Origin: Rubritalea tangerina
Lineage (GTDB): Bacteria > Verrucomicrobiota > Verrucomicrobiia > Verrucomicrobiales > Akkermansiaceae
Reading direction: 5' to 3'
Assembly: GCF_042683245.1 (NCBI RefSeq)
Contig: NZ_JBHUJB010000089.1
Span: forward strand, 85,496-149,495
DNA length: 64,000 bases
The notes below the pieces were generated by a model. That model was not told the DNA's origin. It was given only the letters and a program-made list of their open reading frames with translations, and did not search any database. Each line of letters starts with the position of its first letter. The first letter of the stretch is position 1. Made by a program: the position numbers and the translations under genes. This document shows positions 53,103 through 59,656 of this stretch, piece after piece.

Positions 53103-53423
53103 TGTGATGGATGATGTGGTTGGTGTGGAAGATGAAAAAATTGTTCCTTTGGGTAGGGGATCCTCGTGCGATGCGCAAGAGGTTTCCCTTGTGATTACGG
53201 GAAATTTTTCTGAGTCAGAACAGCTTCGAGGCGCGGTGGTGGTTTTTCATCTTGTGAGTAAGGAATTGGGAAGGGGATTGCATGGGAAGTTATTGGTAGT
53301 GAAATAAATGTGTGGAATCTTGGGGTGGCTTATTGCATTATGTTAGCGTGGTGCTGTGGACTTCCGTCATGGTACATGTCAGTGGAAGTACATCCTAATT
53401 GATAGAAGAAATTTTTGAGAGTG
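53103..53423. other. 321-bp gap between divergent purL and rimK
   Basis: Must hold the promoters of both genes. Apart from the doubtful small frame at 53107-53307 I see no conserved element; a PurR- or guanine-type riboswitch pattern was not recognised. Confidence 0.45.
53107..53307 (+). CDS. possible small protein divergent from purL
   Basis: A 66-codon frame from ATG 53107 starts four bases from the purL start on the other strand, so it lies across the purL leader. Its second half alternates hydrophobic and polar residues in a beta-strand-like way (VSLVITGNF, GAVVVFHLV), which looks protein-like. There is no recognised family and no clear ribosome-binding site. It may be spurious. Confidence 0.3.
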   Translation: MDDVVGVEDEKIVPLGRGSSCDAQEVSLVITGNFSESEQLRGAVVVFHLVSKELGRGLHGKLLVVK

Positions 53424-54332
53424 ATGAAAATAGCAATCTTATCGCGCAATCCGTCGTTGTATTCAACGGCTAGGCTCAAGGAAGAAGCAGCTGGTGCGGG
53501 ACATGAGGTGGAGGTGATTGATTATTTAAAGTGCTACATGAATATAGCGACTCAGAGTCCATCGATTTACCTTGGTGAGCGTGAATTGAATGATGTGGAT
53601 GCTGTGATTCCTCGAATTGGAGCCTCAAAGACATTTTTTGGTACTGCTGTGGTTAGGCAGTTCGAGATGATGGGAAAGTATACGATCAATGGCTCAGATG
53701 CGATATCACGGTCACGCGATAAGCTTCGAAGTCTACAATTGCTCTCGAGGAAGAATATTGGTTTGCCTGTGACCACATTCGCTCATGACACCAAGGCAAC
53801 GGGGTCATTGATTCGCTTATGTGGTGGAGCCCCTGTGGTGATTAAGTTGTTGGAGGGAACTCAGGGAGTGGGCGTTGTTTTAGCTGAGAGTCAGAAAGTG
53901 GCGGAATCTATCATTGAGGCATTTCGTGGTTTGGATGCTCATATTTTGGTGCAGAGCTTTGTGAAAGAGGCAAATGGGGCAGATATTCGGTGTTTGGTGG
54001 TTGGCAATAAAGTGGTGGCTGCGATGAAGCGGCAGGGGGAAGAGGGTGAATTTCGGTCGAATCTGCACCGTGGAGGAATGGCGGAATTAGTTAAAATATC
54101 TCCTGCTGAGAGGTCTACGGCACTGATGGCCACGAAGGTGATGGGCTTGAGTGTTGCTGGGGTGGATTTGCTACGCTCACATGCAGGACCAGTGGTGATG
54201 GAGGTCAACTCATCACCGGGATTAGAAGGCATTGAGGCAGCCACGGGGATGAATGTTGCTGGGAAGATCATTCAGTGGGTTGAGGCTAATGCCCACCATG
54301 GGGCTAAACCAACGCGGGGAAAATCTTACTGA
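53424..54332 (+). CDS. rimK: RimK-like alpha-L-glutamate ligase (ATP-grasp)
   Basis: ATP-grasp ligase that in E. coli adds glutamates to the C-terminus of ribosomal protein S6, and in relatives makes other oligo-glutamate modifications. From ATG 53424 it is 302 aa; a TTG nine bases earlier is less likely, and GAGAG lies just upstream. The RimK N-terminal region (MKIAILSRNPSLYSTARL), the ATP-grasp loop GTQGVGVVLAES, MKRQGEEGEFRSNLHRGG and the metal site VMEVNSSPGLEG are all present. It is 2 nt from an aspartoacylase-like gene and probably forms an operon with it. Confidence 0.93.
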   Translation: MKIAILSRNPSLYSTARLKEEAAGAGHEVEVIDYLKCYMNIATQSPSIYLGERELNDVDAVIPRIGASKTFFGTAVVRQFEMMGKYTINGSDAISRSRDKLRSLQLLSRKNIGLPVTTFAHDTKATGSLIRLCGGAPVVIKLLEGTQGVGVVLAESQKVAESIIEAFRGLDAHILVQSFVKEANGADIRCLVVGNKVVAAMKRQGEEGEFRSNLHRGGMAELVKISPAERSTALMATKVMGLSVAGVDLLRSHAGPVVMEVNSSPGLEGIEAATGMNVAGKIIQWVEANAHHGAKPTRGKSY

Positions 54333-54334
54333 GT

Positions 54335-55402
54335 ATGGACAGGCGAAAACAGGAGAGCTATGAGATTCATGGGCATAAGGTAGCGCCGGGTACTCAAGAA
54401 GTCGTGCGCCTCCCCGTGGGGGTGTTTCGCAACCATGCACAAGTCGAGCTCGATGTGGCTGTTGCTCATGGTAGAAAACCTGGACCCACCGTGTTGCTGA
54501 CAGCTTGTGTGCATGGTGATGAAATAAATGGAGTTGAGACCATTCGGAGAGTTTTGCGGGCATCAGCGTTGAAGTCATTGAAGGGGACAGTGCTAGCTGT
54601 GCCAATTGTTAATGTCCCAGCATTTTTGAATCGCTCTCGGTACTTGCCAGACAGAAGGGACTTAAACCGGCTGTTTCCTGGTTCCGCCAAGGGCTCTCTT
54701 GGGGCTAGGCTGGCAAACGTGCTTTGTGACTCTTTGGTTGCGCGTGCCGATCTAGTCATCGACCTTCACACTGGGGCTCTCAATAGACCAAACTTACCTC
54801 AGCTGCGTGTTACGGCAAGGGATGAAGCGAGTATGCGTTTGGCTAAAGTTTTTGGTGCTGCGTTGACCATAGTCTCGCCATCGAGAGAGGGGTCATTTAG
54901 AGGGCATTGCTTTCAACAAAATAAGCCGATACTTCTCTTTGAGGGGGGAGAGGCTCTGCGGCTGGAAGCTCAATCTATCCGCACGGCTTACCGTGGGATC
55001 TTTTCTGTGATGCGAGAGCTTGGTATGCTAGCTCGGAGGAGTCGGCCCGAGAAGTTTATCGGGAACATGATCTTGAGTGAGAAGAGTTACTGGATTCGCG
55101 CTGAAGTTGGAGGTTTGTTCACGCCCTTAGTGCCACTAGGGGCTATGATCGAGAGTGGTGCCGAGGTCGGATTTATCGCTGATCCAATGGGTGGAGTAGA
55201 GAGGAAGGTTGTGGCTCCTCGACAAGGGATGTTAATTGGTCGTACGAACGAAGGCATAGCCGATGAAGGTGACGCTCTGTTTCATGTGGCCTTACTCTCT
55301 GATATGGAAGACGCTCAAGGGAAATATGAAGAGAACCTGTTAGGGGATGCCCATCCAGATGAAGAGCATGCCGTGCATTATCAACAAGTGGATGCACGTT
55401 AG
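54335..55402 (+). CDS. succinylglutamate desuccinylase/aspartoacylase family protein
   Basis: Zinc carboxypeptidase-like hydrolase of the AstE/AspA family, 355 aa. The zinc ligands appear as H-x-x-E in VHGDEINGVE (about residues 55-64) and the later histidine in DLHTG, with NVPAFLNRSRYLPDRRDLNR supplying substrate-binding arginines. A C-terminal beta domain (about 245-355) is present. Coupled 2 nt after rimK; this pairing occurs in other bacteria and suggests that the enzyme removes or trims glutamyl or acyl groups opposite to RimK. The exact substrate is inferred, not known. Confidence 0.9.
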   Translation: MDRRKQESYEIHGHKVAPGTQEVVRLPVGVFRNHAQVELDVAVAHGRKPGPTVLLTACVHGDEINGVETIRRVLRASALKSLKGTVLAVPIVNVPAFLNRSRYLPDRRDLNRLFPGSAKGSLGARLANVLCDSLVARADLVIDLHTGALNRPNLPQLRVTARDEASMRLAKVFGAALTIVSPSREGSFRGHCFQQNKPILLFEGGEALRLEAQSIRTAYRGIFSVMRELGMLARRSRPEKFIGNMILSEKSYWIRAEVGGLFTPLVPLGAMIESGAEVGFIADPMGGVERKVVAPRQGMLIGRTNEGIADEGDALFHVALLSDMEDAQGKYEENLLGDAHPDEEHAVHYQQVDAR

Positions 55403-55473
55403 AGTTCTCAGTCGCAAAGTGAGATGTTCAAATCAATCTCGCTATCTATCAGGAATGTTGATAGGATGTTGTG

Positions 55474-55917
55474 ATGGACTTGAAGATAAGTGGTGTGACG
55501 GCGATTTGGTTGGCGTTAGCTAGTGTTGTGATGGGAGGCAGTGAGGGGCTTTCATTGTATATGCAGAACAAGCGGGCAATGGAGAAGACGGTGCGCATTT
55601 ATGTGGCATTTGAGGCTCGTCATGAGGTGAGTCCTGGGGTGGGGGCTGATTTGAAGTTACCGGAAGTGGCGAGGTTTCGGGTGGTTGAGGGGGACTATAG
55701 AAATTGGGTATACCCTTTATCGTTAGGCTTGGAGGTGAAGATTGGGACACCTCAGCGGCGTGTGGTGGTGATGGCACCTCAATCTTCTGGGGGGAGGTTT
55801 TTAGTGGGGACTGATGATTTAGTGGTCAAATCGTACACGAAGAAAGATTTGATGCCGATCTTTGAGGCGCTAGAGAAAAGGCGAGCCTTGCTAGCGAAGC
55901 GTCCAGCGGATGAGTGA
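55474..55917 (+). CDS. exported protein of unknown function
   Basis: A 147-aa protein from ATG 55474 with a signal peptide (about residues 1-22). The remainder is a beta-rich basic protein with no cysteine and no recognised domain; it contains a stretch MQNKRAMEKTVRIYVAFE early on and a Lys-rich C-terminus. It sits 71 nt after the aspartoacylase gene and may or may not be part of that transcript. Convergent with a membrane protein gene only 6 nt away. Confidence 0.65.
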   Translation: MDLKISGVTAIWLALASVVMGGSEGLSLYMQNKRAMEKTVRIYVAFEARHEVSPGVGADLKLPEVARFRVVEGDYRNWVYPLSLGLEVKIGTPQRRVVVMAPQSSGGRFLVGTDDLVVKSYTKKDLMPIFEALEKRRALLAKRPADE

Positions 55918-55923
55918 GGCGGC

Positions 55924-56568
55924 TTATGCTTGCGCTTTGGCGAAGAGGATGGAGCCTGAAGCTACGATCAGGTGAAACATTCCAAATGCAATACACATGT
56001 AGAAATTTGCTAAATGCATGGGATGGATGAGCCCCATGGTTCTGAGGCTGACCCAGAGGCATGCTAGGCCGAGAGCGAGCATAAGGACACCAAGGAAGCG
56101 AGCCGATTTGGTGGCGTATAGGCGAATTGAAAGGAGTGCGATTCCATAGCTAGAGACCCAGAGGGCGGCTCCAGCAGGTAGGTAGCGTACGTCATGAAAA
56201 CTCAATAAGGTGCCAGCCACAAACCCGAGCATAAGTGAAGGAGCGAGGCATCGAAATATATGTCTGAGTTGGGGGGTATTCATCGGGTGGCCGTCGATAC
56301 TTGCTTGTTTGCGAGCGAGAAAGAGGCTGACAATAAAAGCACAAAGTGCGGTGCAGAGCCACGTGCTGACCCATTCGCCAGTACTCATTGGGAAATGGTA
56401 GATGGCACTCTCTCTACCGATTTTTAGGGTAAGGCTGATACCGATGATCATGGAAGCTACTCCAGTGGCTAGCATGGTTGGAATCATGATAGCGCGGTGC
56501 GATGCGCTGCGAAGCATGAGTGACTCTACAATTTGGACGTGTTCTGGCAGCGGTTGGTTATTGGGCAT
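55924..56568 (-). CDS. integral membrane protein of unknown function
   Basis: A 214-aa protein with about six hydrophobic membrane segments (residues 30-50, 68-85, 110-126, 134-150, 158-174, 188-207) and small cytoplasmic loops. No motif points to transport or enzymatic activity. It lies downstream of a perfect hairpin that ends the neighbouring Bax-inhibitor transcript, so it has its own promoter. Confidence 0.75.
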   Translation of the reverse strand: MPNNQPLPEHVQIVESLMLRSASHRAIMIPTMLATGVASMIIGISLTLKIGRESAIYHFPMSTGEWVSTWLCTALCAFIVSLFLARKQASIDGHPMNTPQLRHIFRCLAPSLMLGFVAGTLLSFHDVRYLPAGAALWVSSYGIALLSIRLYATKSARFLGVLMLALGLACLWVSLRTMGLIHPMHLANFYMCIAFGMFHLIVASGSILFAKAQA

Positions 56569-56589
56569 CTTGGTAGAAAAAGGTAAAGA

Positions 56590-56623
56590 AAAAGCGTTTC
56601 GAGTGGAAGCTCGAAACGCTTTT
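56590..56623. terminator. bidirectional terminator
   Basis: A perfect 14-bp stem (56590-56603 with 56610-56623) flanked by A-rich and T-rich ends; on the minus strand it ends the Bax-inhibitor gene that stops at 56651. It lies just upstream of the next minus-strand gene. Confidence 0.9.
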
Positions 56624-56650
56624 GCATCGGATAGGAATGATTGGTTTTAA

Positions 56651-57361
56651 TTAGTCGCTGCTAGCAAGTGAGAGCAGGATTTGGATCACGTACCAGAAGA
56701 GAAGAGCTACTGAGGCGAAGAGGCCGAGTGATGCAGCCACATACTGGTCTGTACCGTAGTGATGGATGATGTTGCTTGTGTCGCGGAGGATGGCAACGCT
56801 GGCGAAGAGAGCCATGGCACCACAGAAGATAATTCCTAGCTGGAAGCCAAAGATCATGGAGGCGAAAATCAATCCCAGAGCGATGAAGCCCCCGACCATC
56901 AAGAAGCTATTGAGGAAGGAGAAGTCCTTCTTGGTGACAAAGGCAATCGCTGTGATCCCTAAGAATAGTGCCGCTGTGATAATGCCAGCCTGGGCGATGA
57001 GGGTGGCTGAACCAGTAATCGCCATCGCGAGGTAGAGGATAGGAATGAAAATAATCGCTTCAGCAACGACATAGAGGCCGAGACCTGCGTATTGCATTCC
57101 TTTAGATGTGCTACTGAGTGCCCATTTATTGGCAATCCAAGAGACACCCATGAAGGCGATGAGGACGAGCCACCAATTGCCCATCAGTGGGGCAACGAGG
57201 CTAAGCATCGCTTCAGACTGCAGGAAGAAGTATTCAAGAATCGCGAAAGCTGCGATGGCACCACCGAGGTGGGCATATGTTTTACGGATGAACGTTGCGC
57301 GAGCGTCTGCTGGCTGAGCAGCAACGGTGTACGGGGAGGCGTATGGATTAGATTCTAACAT
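56651..57361 (-). CDS. Bax inhibitor-1/YccA family membrane protein
   Basis: A 236-aa protein with seven predicted membrane segments (from about residue 25 to the C-terminus), matching the BI-1/TMBIM (YccA/YbhL) family. The N-terminal SNPYASPYTVAAQPADARATF includes the usual short cytoplasmic lead, and conserved segments AQAGIITAALFLGITAIAF and the terminal segments fit the family. Eukaryotic relatives are calcium-leak channels; E. coli YccA modulates FtsH. Specific role here unknown. Confidence 0.9.
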   Translation of the reverse strand: MLESNPYASPYTVAAQPADARATFIRKTYAHLGGAIAAFAILEYFFLQSEAMLSLVAPLMGNWWLVLIAFMGVSWIANKWALSSTSKGMQYAGLGLYVVAEAIIFIPILYLAMAITGSATLIAQAGIITAALFLGITAIAFVTKKDFSFLNSFLMVGGFIALGLIFASMIFGFQLGIIFCGAMALFASVAILRDTSNIIHHYGTDQYVAASLGLFASVALLFWYVIQILLSLASSD

Positions 57362-57428
57362 AATGAAGTATCTGTTTGCTGCAAGTTAGCGTGGGATTTG
57401 GGGAAATCAAGCATTCTCGGGTAAAGAT

Positions 57429-57710
57429 TTACGATTCGTAGAAGAGCCTTGTGATGCTGAGGATAACGAGCATGCATAGTCCTATAGCGGTCAATAAGGC
57501 GTGGGTGCGAAGGGTTCTGTGTTTGCCAGTCCAGATGCTTGATATGCCGTAGAGGAAGTTCTTATAGGTGCCGTGTCTTCCTGCGAATTTTTCAAGGTCT
57601 TGCAGTGGGTATTCACCATCCGGGCTAGACTTGAATCGCAATCCTCTGAGCCCAATCAAAATGAGGCTGATGGAGGCCGCGAGAATGAGCAATGAACTGG
57701 GGGGCTCCAT
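57429..57710 (-). CDS. small membrane protein of unknown function
   Basis: A 93-aa protein with two hydrophobic segments (about residues 5-22 and 70-87) separated by a basic, Gly/Tyr-containing loop. No family recognised. It follows the amidase gene by 12 nt on the same strand, so the two probably form an operon. Confidence 0.6.
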   Translation of the reverse strand: MEPPSSLLILAASISLILIGLRGLRFKSSPDGEYPLQDLEKFAGRHGTYKNFLYGISSIWTGKHRTLRTHALLTAIGLCMLVILSITRLFYES

Positions 57711-57722
57711 GAAGGGAGGGGG

Positions 57723-58706
57723 TCAGCGGCTCGCTAAAGCAGATCGGTAGCGCATAATGCCTTCAGCAATTCCGAGTGCGACACTGTGTTGGTAGCTTGC
57801 AGAATGAATAATGCGCGCTTCTGTGGGGTGGCTCATAAAGCCGCCTTCGATGAGGATTGCGGGGTGCTTGACACTTGTAAGAACGCTGTATCTGGCGCGT
57901 TTGATGCCCCTGTCGGGAATGTTGGCAGAGCGAGTACGTTGGAGGGTGCGTCCGTGGATGGCGGTTGCGAGGGCAATATTTGCTGAGTCTTGGTAGTTTC
58001 CATTACGGACTTTATGATCGGAAGCCTTAACTGAGCGTCCGTAGTGGGCGACACCCACTGGGGAGAGTGTGAAGGTTTCAATCCCTCGTGCTTGTCGTCT
58101 CCCTCCAGCATTGAAGTGGATGGAGATGAAGATGGCATTGGGGTACTTATTTGCAAAAGCTACACGTTGCTGGAGTGAGAGGTAACGGTCACTGTCACGT
58201 GTCATAATGACATTATAGCCCTGGCGTTGGAGGAGATCTCTGACGAGGCGCGCAACGATGAGGTTGTATTTCGCTTCGGTTCCGTATTGATTGACAGCTC
58301 CAGCGTCTTTCCCACCGTGACCGGGGTCGAGAATGACTGTTCGGAAGTTTCCTGCACTACGGATATAATTCGGGCGTAGCACCGGGTCGATAAGCTTTGC
58401 GAGATCTATTCTAGAAACCAGAAGGCGGCCGGAATGTTCGACGACGGGGTAGCTCAAGATGAATTTTACTCTATTCATGATGCACTCTTGGCTGTTGGCC
58501 GCGATGCGCATCTTTACAGCAGCGTTCTCTAAGATGGCAGCTTTGCCTGAACGCGTCAGAGTATTAAATGAGTAGAACGTTTTGAGGCTTCTGGCCGTCA
58601 CATATTGTTTATCGCGCACGTTTACAGTCTCCCACTGTGCTTGAACCGGATTGGCTAGCAATAAGGAGAGTATAGCGATGATATAGAGGCGAATGTGCTT
58701 GGTCAT
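57723..58706 (-). CDS. N-acetylmuramoyl-L-alanine amidase (Amidase_3)
   Basis: Zinc amidase that cuts the amide bond between MurNAc and the peptide stem, as in AmiABC-mediated cell separation. From ATG 58706 it is 327 aa with a signal peptide (about residues 1-24, ending PVQA). An N-terminal domain of about 95 residues precedes the Amidase_3 domain with zinc ligands H130 (DPGHGG), E144 (GTEAKY) and H197 (SIHFNAGG), and the catalytic glutamate in IEGGFMSHP. The autoinhibitory helix of AmiB/AmiC is not evident. Precedes a small membrane-protein gene. Confidence 0.93.
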   Translation of the reverse strand: MTKHIRLYIIAILSLLLANPVQAQWETVNVRDKQYVTARSLKTFYSFNTLTRSGKAAILENAAVKMRIAANSQECIMNRVKFILSYPVVEHSGRLLVSRIDLAKLIDPVLRPNYIRSAGNFRTVILDPGHGGKDAGAVNQYGTEAKYNLIVARLVRDLLQRQGYNVIMTRDSDRYLSLQQRVAFANKYPNAIFISIHFNAGGRRQARGIETFTLSPVGVAHYGRSVKASDHKVRNGNYQDSANIALATAIHGRTLQRTRSANIPDRGIKRARYSVLTSVKHPAILIEGGFMSHPTEARIIHSASYQHSVALGIAEGIMRYRSALASR

Positions 58707-58990
58707 AAATGACAATCGTATCAGGGCTAGGAGCTTAGGTGTTGTTAAGCTAGGGAGATATTTCAGAGATGGCAAACTCAAAGTTAGCTATTGTATTTGA
58801 GGCTTTTTGTATCGGGGTTTGGAGAGGATCGAGTTTTTTGGGGGGGTGAGCTGTGTTATAGCTAGTTGGAGGGTGGATCTGGTATCTGAGAGGGATGAAT
58901 TTAGTTCACCTTTGTTGATAGCATCATAGGAGATCCTTCGTTTTCTTGAGAACTGTAGCAGACAGAGCGAATCCGATATGCTAAAGATCA

Positions 58991-59656
58991 ATGCAGATGG
59001 AAGAAAAGGAACAGGATAAAGAGCGTGAAGACATGCTGAAGCAGAACTTCGCGAAGACGCGCAAAAGCCTCATTGCGAGGTTGGACAATTGGGAAGACCA
59101 ACGTACTTGGGACGAGTTTTACCAAACCTATTGGCGGCTTATTTATTCTGTGGCAATTAAGAGTGGTTTGCGTTCTGAGGAGGCATTCGACTGTGTACAA
59201 GAGACCATTTTATCGATTGCGAAGCAGTCAAAGAAGAAGCTTTATGATCCGGAGCAAGGGTCTTTTAAGACTTGGCTGATGAATATGACGCGTTGGCGGA
59301 TCAATGATCAATTTCGCAAACGTAAGAAAGACACAGCGATGTCTGGAGGTGCGGGCGATGATGATCGTAAGACCGCCATCATTGATCGTGTGGAGGATCC
59401 CAAAGGGGATGTTTTAGACCGTCTGTGGGAAGTAGAATGGAAAAAGAATTTGGCGGACGCCGCGCTCGCGCGAGTCAAATCTCAGGTGTCGCCAAAGCAA
59501 TACCAGATTTTTGATTACTATGTGGTGAAGCAATGGGAGGCATCAAAGGTGCAAGAGCATCTTGGTGTTAGCATGGCGCAAGTTTATTTGGCAAAACACA
59601 GAGTGGGGTCCGTCCTCAAAAAGGAATTGGCCAAACTAGATCAAGATGACGACTAA
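58991..59656 (+). CDS. ECF-type sigma factor, kinase-associated
   Basis: A 221-aa RNA polymerase sigma factor with region 2 (about residues 30-110; TWDEFYQTYWRLIYSVA, then FDCVQETIL and WLMNMTRWRINDQFRKR) and region 4 (about 155-215; VSPKQYQIFDYYVVKQW with a helix-turn-helix). The usual acidic DAED-type core-binding motif of region 2.2 reads EAFD, with a Phe in place of Glu. It has an N-terminal charged extension of about 25 residues. Its last 11 nt overlap the kinase gene. Sigma factors of the ECF43 and related groups are partnered with Ser/Thr kinases, and in Vibrio parahaemolyticus the kinase PknT activates EcfP by phosphorylation; similar control is inferred here. Confidence 0.88.
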   Translation: MQMEEKEQDKEREDMLKQNFAKTRKSLIARLDNWEDQRTWDEFYQTYWRLIYSVAIKSGLRSEEAFDCVQETILSIAKQSKKKLYDPEQGSFKTWLMNMTRWRINDQFRKRKKDTAMSGGAGDDDRKTAIIDRVEDPKGDVLDRLWEVEWKKNLADAALARVKSQVSPKQYQIFDYYVVKQWEASKVQEHLGVSMAQVYLAKHRVGSVLKKELAKLDQDDD

